The notes under the pieces were generated by a model. That model was not told where the DNA came from. It worked only from the letters and a program-made list of their open reading frames with translations, and ran no database searches. This document shows positions 27,705 to 37,370 of a stretch of 64,000 bases of DNA, piece after piece. Location: NCBI RefSeq assembly GCF_001418345.1, contig NZ_LIPW01000007.1, positions 1-64,000 on the forward strand. Direction: 5' to 3'. This DNA comes from Pseudidiomarina woesei. Its GTDB lineage: Bacteria; Pseudomonadota; Gammaproteobacteria; Enterobacterales; Alteromonadaceae. How positions within the stretch are numbered: position 1 is the stretch's first letter; the number at the start of each line of letters is the position of its first letter. The position numbers and the translations under genes were made by a program.

Positions 27705-27873
27705 AAAAGTTCGCCTTTGTTGCTGCGGGAATTAACGTAAATTTTTACCTGAATTCAGGTGCGCGAATACTAACGAAGATTTATTTCTCACGCAAAGCCT
27801 AAATTACGTATTGTGGTTAAACAATAACCTAATTACTGTATAGCTGTCATGAAAAAATAAAGGATTCTAGCTC
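27705..27873. other. Divergent promoter region DUF47-pitA / terC-like
   Basis: AT-rich 169-bp spacer between divergent units. Several -10-like AT stretches but no single compelling promoter by eye; AAAGGA precedes the + strand gene. Confidence 0.4.
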
Positions 27874-28620
27874 ATGTTTGAATGGATAATGATGCCCGAG
27901 GCGTGGCTCGCCCTACTCACCTTAACTCTGCTTGAAATAGTCTTAGGTATCGACAATATAATTTTTATTTCAATATTGGTTGGTAGACTACCTGAATCGC
28001 AGCGCCAAAAAGCTCGCCAAGTTGGTTTGATGCTGGCCATGGGCATGCGGATAGCTTTACTGCTTGCTATTGTTTGGGTCATGGGGTTAACCAAACCACT
28101 ATTTTCAATTTTTGACTATGCCTTTTCTGGCCGTGATTTAATCTTACTTGCAGGTGGCATGTTCTTATTGGCCAAAAGTACTCTTGAGATTCACCATTCT
28201 TTGGAAGGCACCGAAGCGCAAAAAAGCTCTGGTAAAGCCGCTACTTTCGGCGCAATTATCACCCAAATAGCAGTGATAGATATTGTCTTTTCATTAGACT
28301 CGGTGATTACTGCAGTGGGCTTAGTTGATCACGTTAGCGTGATGATTATTGCAGTTGTGGTGGCGGTATTGGTTATGCTGTTCGCAGCCAAAGCGATTGG
28401 TGATTTTGTTGACGCACACCCAACCATAAAAATGCTGGCGCTTAGTTTCTTAATACTTATTGGCTTTACATTGGTGGGTGAAGGGCTTGGTTTTCATGTG
28501 CCAAAAGGCTATGTGTACTTCGCCATGGCATTTAGTTTGGGTGTAGAGTTATTAAACTTGAAGATACGCAAGCAGCGCCAGCCTGTGCAGTTGAAGAAAC
28601 GTTTAGGCGACGAGCAATAG
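27874..28620 (+). CDS. TerC-family membrane protein, 248 aa
   Basis: Multi-pass inner-membrane protein related to TerC/Alx/YoaE, implicated in metal (Mn2+) export or secretion-linked metalation in studied relatives. Signature acidic membrane motifs: LEIVLGIDNIIFISILVG and DIVFSLDSVITAVG. About seven hydrophobic helices and a basic C-terminal tail. Tellurite resistance should not be assumed from the name. Monocistronic by layout; it converges with the DUF481 gene 41 bp away. Confidence 0.88.
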   Translation: MFEWIMMPEAWLALLTLTLLEIVLGIDNIIFISILVGRLPESQRQKARQVGLMLAMGMRIALLLAIVWVMGLTKPLFSIFDYAFSGRDLILLAGGMFLLAKSTLEIHHSLEGTEAQKSSGKAATFGAIITQIAVIDIVFSLDSVITAVGLVDHVSVMIIAVVVAVLVMLFAAKAIGDFVDAHPTIKMLALSFLILIGFTLVGEGLGFHVPKGYVYFAMAFSLGVELLNLKIRKQRQPVQLKKRLGDEQ

Positions 28621-28661
28621 TCTCGCCGCCTGCACTGCATTCGCGCTTTATTGCTTGAATT

Positions 28662-29459
28662 TTAGAACGAATATACCAAAGTAACTGCTGTTTCAGTATC
28701 AAGCTTCTCTTTGCTCGAATCTTCAAGATACGAGTTGTGATTTCCTGCTACTGAAAACTTTAATGCCAAAGACGAATTCACGTTTGCAGAAATTGATACT
28801 TCTGCACGTGTTTTCGTATTATCTTCACCGACTTCAGATGAAGCTAATGCATTAAATTTTGAGTTTTTGCTGATATCCCAAACTAAGTTGCCAGCAACAC
28901 GAACAATCACACTGCTTTCTTGCTCTTGCGGAATTCCGTTTACAATCGGTTTATTTACCGAGTAACCAGGGCCCACTTCATAATCGGCATATAAGTTTTC
29001 GCTGTAACGGTAGCGCGCACCATAACCAACAGCTAAGGTGCCTTGGTATTCGTAACCACTAAACTTGTCTTCTTCATACGAGCCAAAGATAAACAGCGAT
29101 GAACGGCTATCAGGTTTAAATTTGTAGTTGCTCTGACCCGATACGAAAGTACGGTCACCGGTTAATATAGTATCACCAGTCGCCTGATCTTCTTGTTCCG
29201 AGCGGTAATAATCAATAACACCTTTGTGACGCCAGTTCTCGAAGTCACGGGCTAAATTCAATTTAGCCTTGAAGGTTTCCGTTTCAGTGTTACCGGAAGT
29301 GAATAATAGCCCTACTTCCGCACTAGCATCCCACTCTTTCTTTTCGGTGGTATCTAGATCACTCGCGTCGTCATACATGAAAATACTTGCTGAGGCAGGT
29401 ATTACTGCAGAAACCGAAAGAGTTGCCGCTACGGCAATGACTAAATTTTTGAAGCGCAC
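28662..29459 (-). CDS. DUF481 outer-membrane beta-barrel protein (YdiY-like), 265 aa
   Basis: Signal peptide to about residue 24 (VIPASASIF), then repeated amphipathic beta strands ending in an aromatic C-terminus (VTLVYSF), as required for BAM-dependent outer-membrane insertion. EVGLLFTSGNTETETFKAKL is the DUF481 entry strand (GN.....). Relatives include salt-induced YdiY. Function unclear. No obvious partner; terminates close to the terC-like gene from the opposite direction. Confidence 0.87.
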   Translation of the reverse strand: MRFKNLVIAVAATLSVSAVIPASASIFMYDDASDLDTTEKKEWDASAEVGLLFTSGNTETETFKAKLNLARDFENWRHKGVIDYYRSEQEDQATGDTILTGDRTFVSGQSNYKFKPDSRSSLFIFGSYEEDKFSGYEYQGTLAVGYGARYRYSENLYADYEVGPGYSVNKPIVNGIPQEQESSVIVRVAGNLVWDISKNSKFNALASSEVGEDNTKTRAEVSISANVNSSLALKFSVAGNHNSYLEDSSKEKLDTETAVTLVYSF

Positions 29460-29499
29460 GCGATTCCCCCTAATCCTTTTTCGTTTGTAAACGCCAAAA

Positions 29500-29534
29500 G
29501 ACGCCTTATTAGTGTAATTATAACCGATAAGGCG
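29500..29534 (-). terminator. Probable fba terminator
   Basis: On the minus strand CGCCTTAT and ATAAGGCG (29527-29534 and 29502-29509) form an 8-bp stem with a 17-nt loop, followed by TCTTTTGG. Weak T-run, so efficiency is doubtful. Confidence 0.5.
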
Positions 29535-29552
29535 CTATTAACTAACCCCGAA

Positions 29553-30617
29553 TTAATTCACTTTAGCGTCTAATTCGCCCCGTTCGTAGCGCTTAAACAT
29601 TTCTTCAAGCGATACAGGTTTAATCTTGCTAGCCTGACCGGCACAGCCAAACGCTTCGTAACGCGCTTTACAGATTTCGTACATAGCGTCGGTTGATGCT
29701 TTCAAATATTTGCGTGGGTCAAAGTTACTGGTGTTCTGCGCCAAGTGACGACGAATGGCGCCCGTTGACGCTAAACGCAAGTCAGTATCAATGTTTACCT
29801 TACGCACACCATGCTTGATGCCCTCGGCAATTTGCTCCACCGGAACACCATAGGTTTCTGGAATTTCGCCGCCAAATTCGTTGATAACTTTCAACCATTC
29901 TTGTGGCACCGAAGACGAACCGTGCATAACTAAATGGGTATTCGGAATACGCTTATGAATTTCTTTAATGCGGTCAATTGCCAAGATGTCACCCGTTGGC
30001 GGACGCGAGAACTTGTATGCACCGTGCGATGTACCACATGCAATAGCCAAGGCGTCAACATTGGTAGCACGAACAAATTCTGCCGCTTCTTCTGGGTCGG
30101 TTAACAACTGATCGTGCGTTAACTTACCTTCTGCACCCACGCCGTCTTCTTCGCCGGCTTCACCGGTTTCAAGTGACCCTAGTACGCCAATTTCGCCTTC
30201 CACAGACACGCCGCAAGCATGAGCCATAGCCACCGCTTCACGCGTGACACGTACGTTATAATCATAGTCAGCAGGCGTTTTGCCGTCTTCTTTTAACGAG
30301 CCGTCCATCATAACCGAGCTGAAGCCCAATTGAATTGAACGCTGACAAATGGCTGGTGAGGTACCGTGATCTTGGTGCATTACCACCGGAATGTGCGGCC
30401 ACTCTTCAATGGCAGCCAAAATAAGGTGACGCAAAAAAGGCGCGCCAGCGTAGCTACGTGCGCCAGCTGAAGCCTGCACAATTACTGGGCTATCTGTTGC
30501 ATCTGCAGCTTCCATAATGGCGCGCATTTGCTCAAGGTTGTTCACATTGAATGCTGGAACACCGTAGTTGTTTTCAGCTGCGTGGTCTAGCAACTGACGT
30601 AATGAAATTAATGCCAT
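29553..30617 (-). CDS. fba: Fructose-1,6-bisphosphate aldolase class II, 354 aa
   Basis: Zinc-dependent aldolase of glycolysis and gluconeogenesis. Metal and substrate motifs: [13 protein letters not shown] (catalytic Asp and zinc His), [44 protein letters not shown] and [11 protein letters not shown]. The insertion pattern and length match the type found with Calvin-type fba in many Gammaproteobacteria (fructose-bisphosphate aldolase class II, Calvin subtype), rather than the E. coli FbaA sequence. Last gene of tkt-epd-pgk-fba; AGGAGA precedes the start. Confidence 0.95.
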   Translation of the reverse strand: MALISLRQLLDHAAENNYGVPAFNVNNLEQMRAIMEAADATDSPVIVQASAGARSYAGAPFLRHLILAAIEEWPHIPVVMHQDHGTSPAICQRSIQLGFSSVMMDGSLKEDGKTPADYDYNVRVTREAVAMAHACGVSVEGEIGVLGSLETGEAGEEDGVGAEGKLTHDQLLTDPEEAAEFVRATNVDALAIACGTSHGAYKFSRPPTGDILAIDRIKEIHKRIPNTHLVMHGSSSVPQEWLKVINEFGGEIPETYGVPVEQIAEGIKHGVRKVNIDTDLRLASTGAIRRHLAQNTSNFDPRKYLKASTDAMYEICKARYEAFGCAGQASKIKPVSLEEMFKRYERGELDAKVN

Positions 30618-30654
30618 CTGTAGGTTCTCCTAATATCCTATTGGGTTTGGCTAG

Positions 30655-31839
30655 TTAGCCATTTAATGCGCGTTCTTCCAGAATCGCGACTGCAGGTAAT
30701 TTTTTACCTTCTAAAAACTCTAAAAATGCGCCGCCACCGGTTGAGATATAACTGATTTTATCAGCGATACCATACTTATCAATGGCTGCAAGGGTATCAC
30801 CACCACCAGCGATTGAAAATGCCTTACTATTCGCAATAGCGTTAGCAAGGGCTTTCGTACCCTCGCCAAATTGGTCAAATTCAAATACACCCACCGGGCC
30901 ATTCCATACAATTGTACCGGCTTGCTCTAAAATTTTAGCAAAGGCTGCGGCGGTATCTGGCCCGATATCAAACACCATATCGTCATTGGCAATGGTGTTC
31001 ACTGCTTTGGTTTCGGCTACGGCTGATTCGCTAAACTCTTTACCGGTAACCACGTCACTTGGTAGCGGAATATCGCCACCTTTGGCCTGTGCGGCAGCAA
31101 CCAAACGCTTGGCTTCATCCATTAAATCTTCTTCATACAGCGACTTACCGATGTTGTGGCCAGCAGCTGCAATGAAGGTGTTGGCGATACCACCACCTAC
31201 AATAAGCTGATCAACAACGCCTGACAGCGACTCTAACACGGTGAGTTTAGTCGAAACTTTCGAACCACCCACAATTGCCACCAACGGGCGCGCTGGGTTC
31301 GCCAGAGCCTTTCCTAAGGCATCAAGTTCAGCTGCCAGTAATGGCCCCGCACATGCTACATCGGCATACTTCGCCACACCGTGGGTTGACGCTTGGGCGC
31401 GGTGCGCAGTACCAAAGGCGTCCATGACGAACACGTCACACAATGCAGCTAGCTGCTGTGCCAGCGCGTCGTCGTTTTTCTTTTCGCCTTTGTTAAAACG
31501 AACGTTCTCGAACACCACCACTTCGTTGCTATTCACCTCAACGCCATTTAAATAATCACGCACTAGACGCACAGGAACGTCTAACGCATCGTTTAAGTAG
31601 TCAACAACCGGCTGCAATGACGCTTCGGCATCAAAAGTACCTTCTTCTGGTCGGCCTAAATGCGACATCACCATCACTTTTGCGCCGCCGTCTAATGCTG
31701 CTTGAATGGTTGGAATTGCGGCGCGCAAACGCGCATCGGAAGCGACCTTGCCTTGTTTAATCGGCACATTCAGGTCTTCGCGAATTAATACGCGCAAGCC
31801 TTCAAGATCTAAATCTGACATTGTAATAACGGATGACAT
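30655..31839 (-). CDS. pgk: Phosphoglycerate kinase, 394 aa
   Basis: Glycolytic ATP-generating kinase. The start is set at ATG 31839 ([25 protein letters not shown], cf. E. coli SVIKMTDLDL), with GAGG seven bases upstream; a longer in-frame start at 31875 would run into epd. Motifs: [19 protein letters not shown], the hinge region [12 protein letters not shown], and the nucleotide site [13 protein letters not shown] plus [14 protein letters not shown]. Lies 19 bp after epd and 37 bp before fba. Confidence 0.97.
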   Translation of the reverse strand: MSSVITMSDLDLEGLRVLIREDLNVPIKQGKVASDARLRAAIPTIQAALDGGAKVMVMSHLGRPEEGTFDAEASLQPVVDYLNDALDVPVRLVRDYLNGVEVNSNEVVVFENVRFNKGEKKNDDALAQQLAALCDVFVMDAFGTAHRAQASTHGVAKYADVACAGPLLAAELDALGKALANPARPLVAIVGGSKVSTKLTVLESLSGVVDQLIVGGGIANTFIAAAGHNIGKSLYEEDLMDEAKRLVAAAQAKGGDIPLPSDVVTGKEFSESAVAETKAVNTIANDDMVFDIGPDTAAAFAKILEQAGTIVWNGPVGVFEFDQFGEGTKALANAIANSKAFSIAGGGDTLAAIDKYGIADKISYISTGGGAFLEFLEGKKLPAVAILEERALNG

Positions 31840-31858
31840 ACCTTTGCCTCGTCGCTGA

Positions 31859-32887
31859 TTAATTGTTCTGTGCAAGCATAACTTGCGCAGTGTCTAACAT
31901 TCGGTTTGCAAATCCCCACTCGTTGTCGCACCAACACAACACCTTAATCAGGCGCTTGTCGGCTACGCGAGTTTGCGTACCATCAACAATACTTGAGCGT
32001 GGATCATGGTTGAAATCTATGGATACCAAGGGCTCGTCTACAAACCCAAGAATTTGCGCCTGGTGGCCACGCGCGGCTTCGGCCAATACTTGATTAACCT
32101 GCTCAACGGTTACCGGCGTATTAACGGTTACACTTAAGTCCATTGCTGTGACGTTGGTGGTTGGCACTCGCACTTGTATGGCCTCAAAGCGCCCAGCAAA
32201 TTTCGGTAAAATACGTTCAATACCGCGTGCTAAACGGGTATCTACTGGAATAATTGAACGCCCGGCTGCGCGCGCTAAGCGCGGATCGCTATGATAAGCA
32301 TCAATTACTTGCTGATCATGCATGGCCGCATGAATGGTAGTAATGGCCCCACTGTCGATGCCAAACGCTTGGTCGAGTACCTGAATAACCGGCACAATGC
32401 AGTTGGTGGTGCACGAACCGTTCGATACCCAACGGTGCTGTGCCGACAAGTCGTTGCTATTCACCCCAAAAATTGCAGTAAAGTCCAAATCAGGCGCGCC
32501 TGGCTGCGAGAACAATACGCGTGGCACGCCAATATCTTCATATGACTGGCCATGCTCTCGGGTGCCATGCACGCCGGTGCAATCAAGCACCATATCAACA
32601 TTCAATTGAGCCCACTCAAGGTCGCGAATTTCACTATCTGCAGACACGCGAATAAGGTCATCACAAACGCGCATATGGTGGGCACTTTCAACCGCAACTG
32701 GGTATTGAAAACGACCATGGCTGGTATCGTACTTCAGCAAATGGGTCATCGCCTCTACCGGAGCCAGCTCATTAATAGCGACCACTTCAAGGTGTTGACG
32801 ATAACCTCGCTCATATAGCGCCCGCAGAATGTTCCGGCCTATACGACCAAATCCATTTATAGCGATTCGTGCGGGGGCTTGGCTCAT
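31859..32887 (-). CDS. epd: Erythrose-4-phosphate dehydrogenase, 342 aa
   Basis: GAPDH-family NAD enzyme that oxidises erythrose-4-phosphate for pyridoxal phosphate synthesis. Nucleotide-binding [15 protein letters not shown] at the N-terminus, catalytic C159 in SNGSCTTNC, and [10 protein letters not shown] and [15 protein letters not shown], which match Epd rather than glycolytic GapA. pdxA is also in this window (same pathway). Overlaps the tkt stop by 4 bp (ATGA), so it is coupled to tkt, and is followed by pgk. Confidence 0.93.
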   Translation of the reverse strand: MSQAPARIAINGFGRIGRNILRALYERGYRQHLEVVAINELAPVEAMTHLLKYDTSHGRFQYPVAVESAHHMRVCDDLIRVSADSEIRDLEWAQLNVDMVLDCTGVHGTREHGQSYEDIGVPRVLFSQPGAPDLDFTAIFGVNSNDLSAQHRWVSNGSCTTNCIVPVIQVLDQAFGIDSGAITTIHAAMHDQQVIDAYHSDPRLARAAGRSIIPVDTRLARGIERILPKFAGRFEAIQVRVPTTNVTAMDLSVTVNTPVTVEQVNQVLAEAARGHQAQILGFVDEPLVSIDFNHDPRSSIVDGTQTRVADKRLIKVLCWCDNEWGFANRMLDTAQVMLAQNN

Positions 32888-34896
32888 GCGTTTAGCAATT
32901 CCTGCGCAATGGCCACGATGTTTTCTTCCGTGAAGCCAAAGTGTTTAAACAGCTCGTTAGCCGGTGCCGACTCACCGAAAGTTGTCATGCCGACAATGCG
33001 CCCCTGCAGACCAACATACTTGAACCAGTAATCCGCAATTCCGGCCTCAACAGCTATACGTGTGGTTACAGAGCTTGGCAGTACACTTTCACGGTATTCG
33101 GCGTCTTGCTTGTCAAACACATCAGTTGCTGGCATTGACACCACACGCACTTTTGTTCCTTGCTGCTGCAAGGTGTTCGCCGCTTGCACGGCTAATGCCA
33201 CTTCTGAACCCGTGGCAATTAAAATAAGCTCTGGGGTGCCCGCGCAATCAACCAATACATAGCCGCCACGCTCAATGTCGGCCACTTGTTGAGAAGTACG
33301 CTGTTGCTGTGCCAAGTTTTGACGGCTAAAAATTAACGCCGTTGGTCCATCTTGACGTTGCAACGCATATTTCCATGCTACCGCAGATTCAACTTGGTCA
33401 CACGGGCGCCAAGTGCTCATATTTGGTGTCATACGTAGGCTAGCAATTTGCTCTACCGGCTGATGCGTTGGCCCGTCTTCGCCCAAACCAATAGAGTCAT
33501 GGGTGTAAACAAAAATGCTACGCTGCTTCATGAGTGCGGCCATACGCACTGCATTACGGGCATACTCCATAAACATTAAGAACGTTGCGCCATAAGGGGC
33601 AAAACCACCGTGCAGTGCAATACCGTTCATAATGGCTGACATTCCGAATTCACGAACGCCATAGAAAATATAATTACCGCTGGCATCGTCTTTACTGACA
33701 CCTTTTGAACCGCTCCACAAGGTTAAGTTCGAGCCAGCCAAGTCCGCCGATCCGCCTAATAACTCTGGCAATAACGGGCCATAAGCGTTTAAGGCATTTT
33801 GTGATGCTTTGCGGCTTGCAATATCTGCCGGCTCAGCCTGTAATTTCGCAATGTAGTCGCTGGCTTGCTGCGCAAAGTCAGCTGGCAGCTCACCGTTTAA
33901 ACGGCGCTTAAGCTCACCCGCAAGCTCTGGGTAAGCGGTTGCATAAGCTTCAAAGCGTTTATTCCAATCTTGTTCAAGCGCATAGCCGCGTTCTTTGGCT
34001 GACCAAGCAGCGTAAACATCAGCTGGCACCTCAAATGGCCCATGCTGCCAACCTAATTGCTTGCGTGCAGCTGCAATTTCGTCAGCGCCCAAGGGGGCGC
34101 CATGACAGCTTTCAGTGCCTTGCTTGTTTGGTGCGCCGAAGCCAATAATGGTTTTACAAATGATCAAGGTTGGCTTGTCAGTCACCTGACGTGCAGCTTC
34201 AATAGCAGCTTTTACGGCGCTAGCATCGTGACCATCAACATCAGCAACAACGTGCCAGTTATAGGCTTCAAAACGCTTCACCGTATCATCGGTAAACCAG
34301 CCATCCACTTCGCCATCAATCGAGATGCCGTTGTCGTCATAAAACGCAATTAATTTGCCAAGGCCTAAGGTGCCAGCCAGTGAACAGGCTTCATGCGAAA
34401 TACCTTCCATTAAGCAACCATCACCTAAAAAAGTGTAGGTGTAATGGTCAACAATATCGTGCTCTGGACGATTAAACTGCGCGGCAAGAACTTTTTCTGC
34501 TAACGCCATGCCTACCGCATTGGTAACACCTTGGCCTAACGGCCCGGTGGTGGTTTCAATGCCTGGCGCATAGCCGTATTCAGGGTGACCTGGGGTTTTT
34601 GAATGCAACTGACGGAAGTTTTTTAGTTCGTTGATATCTAAATCATAGCCGGTTAAATGCAGCAATGAATAAATCAACATGGAACCGTGACCGTTGGATA
34701 ATACAAACCGGTCACGGTCAGCCCAATTCGGGTTCGCGGGGTTATGTTTGAGGTAATCGCGCCACAGTACTTCGGCAATATCAGCCATACCCATTGGTGC
34801 GCCAGGATGCCCTGAATTAGCCTGTTGTACGGCATCCATGCTCAGTGCGCGGATAGCGTTAGCTAGATATTTTCGCTCAGTTACTGCAGTCGTCAT
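32884..34896 (-). CDS. tkt: Transketolase, 670 aa
   Basis: Thiamine-diphosphate enzyme of the pentose phosphate pathway; it also makes erythrose-4-phosphate for Epd next door. Motifs: [19 protein letters not shown], the ThDP-binding [13 protein letters not shown] ... [11 protein letters not shown], and [10 protein letters not shown] with the catalytic Glu. Full length. Its ribosome-binding GGGG is part of a hairpin placed after metK (34904-34951), so translation may be structure-controlled. Confidence 0.97.
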   Translation of the reverse strand: MTTAVTERKYLANAIRALSMDAVQQANSGHPGAPMGMADIAEVLWRDYLKHNPANPNWADRDRFVLSNGHGSMLIYSLLHLTGYDLDINELKNFRQLHSKTPGHPEYGYAPGIETTTGPLGQGVTNAVGMALAEKVLAAQFNRPEHDIVDHYTYTFLGDGCLMEGISHEACSLAGTLGLGKLIAFYDDNGISIDGEVDGWFTDDTVKRFEAYNWHVVADVDGHDASAVKAAIEAARQVTDKPTLIICKTIIGFGAPNKQGTESCHGAPLGADEIAAARKQLGWQHGPFEVPADVYAAWSAKERGYALEQDWNKRFEAYATAYPELAGELKRRLNGELPADFAQQASDYIAKLQAEPADIASRKASQNALNAYGPLLPELLGGSADLAGSNLTLWSGSKGVSKDDASGNYIFYGVREFGMSAIMNGIALHGGFAPYGATFLMFMEYARNAVRMAALMKQRSIFVYTHDSIGLGEDGPTHQPVEQIASLRMTPNMSTWRPCDQVESAVAWKYALQRQDGPTALIFSRQNLAQQQRTSQQVADIERGGYVLVDCAGTPELILIATGSEVALAVQAANTLQQQGTKVRVVSMPATDVFDKQDAEYRESVLPSSVTTRIAVEAGIADYWFKYVGLQGRIVGMTTFGESAPANELFKHFGFTEENIVAIAQELLNA

Positions 34897-34903
34897 AACA
34901 AAA

Positions 34904-34951
34904 CCCCGAATCTATTGCATAAAAGATGCGCGTATTCTCCACAATTCGGGG
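34904..34951 (-). promoter_or_regulatory. Terminator-like hairpin enclosing the tkt ribosome-binding site
   Basis: Minus strand CCCCGAAT (34944-34951) pairs with ATTCGGGG (34904-34911), and TTTTG follows. The GGGG of the 3' arm is also the Shine-Dalgarno of tkt, seven bases before its ATG at 34896. The loop is ~32 nt. It could terminate metK transcription and/or hide the tkt start. Confidence 0.55.
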
Positions 34952-34963
34952 CCTTGACGCAAA

Positions 34964-36112
34964 TTAGATATCAGCTAAAAGCGCTTCAACCTTGTCAGTT
35001 TTCTCCCACGGGAACTCATCGCGGCCAAAATGACCATAAGCGGCTGTTGGCAGATAAATCGGACGCTCTAGGTCAAGCATTTGAATTAAGCCATATGGGC
35101 GCAAATCAAAATGCTTACGCACCAAAGCGATTAGTTTTTCTTCGCTGTGCACACTGGTGCCAAAGGTTTCAATACTAATTGACGTTGGCTCTGCCACACC
35201 AATGGCATACGACACCTGAATTTCCACACGATCAGCAAGGCCTGCGGCAACCAAGTTTTTCGCGACATAGCGCGCCGCATAAGCTGCGCTGCGGTCAACT
35301 TTCGATGGGTCTTTGCCAGAAAACGCACCACCACCATGGCGAGCCATACCACCGTAGGTATCCACAATGATTTTACGCCCAGTTAAACCACAGTCACCCA
35401 TAGGGCCACCGATTACAAATTTACCGGTTGGGTTAATAAAAATACGCTCTTGGCTTGGTGGGAACCATTCAGTTGGAAGTACCGGCTTGATAATAGTTTC
35501 GATAACGGCTTCACGGAGATCTTTCTGACTAATGTCTTGATCATGCTGAGTTGACAGCACCACTGCGTCAATACCAACAGGCTTGCCGTTTTCGTACACA
35601 AAAGTCAGTTGTGACTTCGCATCTGGGCGCAACCACGGCAAAGTACCGTTTTTACGCACTTCGGCTTGGCGCTGCACCAAACGATGAGCATAGGTGATAG
35701 GCGCTGGCATCAGCACGTCGGTTTCGTTAGATGCATAACCAAACATCAAGCCTTGGTCGCCGGCGCCTTGTTCTTCTGGGCTTGCTCGGTCAACGCCCTG
35801 ATTAATATCAGGTGACTGCTTACCAATAGCATTTAGCACGGCACACGAATCTGCATCAAAGCCCATGTCTGAATGCACATAGCCAATTTCACGCACCGTA
35901 TTACGGGTAATTTCTTCAATGTCCACCCACGCGTTGGTGTTGATTTCTCCCCCCACTAAAACCATTCCGGTTTTCACAAAGGTTTCGCACGCCACACGTG
36001 CTTTAGGGTCTTGCGTCAAAATGGCGTCAAGTACCGCATCTGAAATTTGGTCGGCGATTTTATCTGGGTGCCCTTCTGAAACTGACTCAGAAGTAAATAA
36101 ATGCTTTGCCAT
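34964..36112 (-). CDS. metK: S-adenosylmethionine synthetase, 382 aa
   Basis: Makes SAM from methionine and ATP. Start set at ATG 36112 ([18 protein letters not shown], as in E. coli); a start at 36145 would add 11 residues. Motifs: [28 protein letters not shown] (ATP-binding GAGDQG) and [20 protein letters not shown] feeds QueA, RsmE, RsmA and Mod in this window. No SAM riboswitch was seen in the leader. Upstream of tkt on the same strand. Confidence 0.97.
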   Translation of the reverse strand: MAKHLFTSESVSEGHPDKIADQISDAVLDAILTQDPKARVACETFVKTGMVLVGGEINTNAWVDIEEITRNTVREIGYVHSDMGFDADSCAVLNAIGKQSPDINQGVDRASPEEQGAGDQGLMFGYASNETDVLMPAPITYAHRLVQRQAEVRKNGTLPWLRPDAKSQLTFVYENGKPVGIDAVVLSTQHDQDISQKDLREAVIETIIKPVLPTEWFPPSQERIFINPTGKFVIGGPMGDCGLTGRKIIVDTYGGMARHGGGAFSGKDPSKVDRSAAYAARYVAKNLVAAGLADRVEIQVSYAIGVAEPTSISIETFGTSVHSEEKLIALVRKHFDLRPYGLIQMLDLERPIYLPTAAYGHFGRDEFPWEKTDKVEALLADI

Positions 36113-36183
36113 GCGCTGCAATCTCTTGTTGGTTATTTCGGGCAAACGTTTTGGGCAAACTTTTGCCGGTACAAATTAAGAAC

Positions 36184-36224
36184 TAAAAAGTGGGCGTAGT
36201 TTATCGAAACTGAGCCCACTTTTC
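36184..36224 (-). terminator. Terminator after the alcohol dehydrogenase gene
   Basis: Minus strand AGTGGGC...GCCCACT stem (36214-36220 with 36189-36195), an inner AGTTT/AAACT extension, then TTTTT. It lies 28 bp past the stop. Confidence 0.75.
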
Positions 36225-36247
36225 TACATTTAGACGTCTAAAAGTCT

Positions 36248-37303
36248 TTATTTCTGTTTTAGGGTTGCCATATCAATCACGAATCGATATTTCACATCGC
36301 TTTTAAGCATCCGCTCGTACGCCTCATTGATGTCGTCCATGGCAATCATTTCAATGTCAGAAGTAATGCCATGCTCAGCACAGAAGTCGAGCATTTCCTG
36401 AGTTTCAGCAATACCACCAATTAGCGAGCCAGCTAAGCTGCGACGCTTCGCAATCAGGTTATACACTGCTGGTGAAGGGTGTGATTCAGCAGGTACACCA
36501 ACTAACGTCATAGTGCCATTCAACCGCAGCAAACTTAAGTAAGCGTCGAGGTCATGCGGGGCCGCTACCGTGTTTAAAATAAAGTCGAGACTGTTGCGCC
36601 ACGCCTTCATTTGCTCTTCGTCTTTCGAAATAACAACATGATCAGCGCCAAGACGTTTCGCATCGTCTACTTTACTTGGCGACGTGGTAAATAACACCAC
36701 TTCTGCGCCCATTGCTTTAGCTAACTTCACCGCCATATGGCCAAGGCCACCAAGACCTACTACGCCAACTTTATGCCCGTTGGTCACGCCCCAATGACGC
36801 AGCGGCGAGTAAGTGGTAATACCGGCACAGAGCAATGGCGCAACGCCTGCTAAGTCAAGCTTGTCCGACACTTTTAGAACAAAGTCTTCAGTAACGGTGA
36901 TGCGATTTGAGTAGCCACCGAAAGTGACACCACCAGAGTGTTTGTCTTCACCGTTGTAGGTTCCAACAAAACCATTGTCGCAATACTGCTCATATCCGTC
37001 TTCACAGTTCGCACAGGTGCGGCACGAATCAACCATGCAACCTACACCCACGGTGTCGCCAACTTTGTACTTACTCACGTTGCTTCCTACGCGAGTCACC
37101 TTACCTACAATTTCATGACCTGGCACGCATGGGAAGACGGTACCACCCCACTCATTTCGAGCTTGGTGCAAGTCAGAGTGGCATACCCCGCAATAAAGAA
37201 TTTCGATTTCAACATCACTTGCCGTTGGGTCACGACGTTCAAATTCAAAATATTGCAGTGGTTTATCTGCTGCTTGGGCGGCATATCCTATCGCTTTTGG
37301 CAT
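36248..37303 (-). CDS. NAD(P)-dependent zinc alcohol/aldehyde dehydrogenase, 351 aa
   Basis: Medium-chain dehydrogenase of the cinnamyl-alcohol / YahK-like group, reducing a broad range of aldehydes. Catalytic zinc site CGVCHSDLHQARNEWG and PGHEIVGKV; structural zinc Cys cluster CRTCANCEDGYEQYC; nucleotide-binding VGLGGLGHMAVKLAKAMGAEV. The start at ATG 37303 follows GGGGAG by six bases; the upstream ATG at 37321 is less well placed. Probably monocistronic, with its own terminator. Physiological substrate unknown. Confidence 0.9.
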   Translation of the reverse strand: MPKAIGYAAQAADKPLQYFEFERRDPTASDVEIEILYCGVCHSDLHQARNEWGGTVFPCVPGHEIVGKVTRVGSNVSKYKVGDTVGVGCMVDSCRTCANCEDGYEQYCDNGFVGTYNGEDKHSGGVTFGGYSNRITVTEDFVLKVSDKLDLAGVAPLLCAGITTYSPLRHWGVTNGHKVGVVGLGGLGHMAVKLAKAMGAEVVLFTTSPSKVDDAKRLGADHVVISKDEEQMKAWRNSLDFILNTVAAPHDLDAYLSLLRLNGTMTLVGVPAESHPSPAVYNLIAKRRSLAGSLIGGIAETQEMLDFCAEHGITSDIEMIAMDDINEAYERMLKSDVKYRFVIDMATLKQK

Positions 37304-37370
37304 AACGTACTCCCCTTTCACCTAACTAAAAATGCGTTGTATTCACGCTTAGCAATTCATGTTCTGAGTA

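Noticed and set aside
27874-28620. Tellurite resistance gene
   Set aside because: It is a TerC-family protein, but no ter cluster is nearby, so resistance cannot be claimed.
36113-36247. SAM riboswitch ahead of metK
   Set aside because: The leader is short and shows only the terminator of the alcohol dehydrogenase gene; no SAM aptamer pattern.
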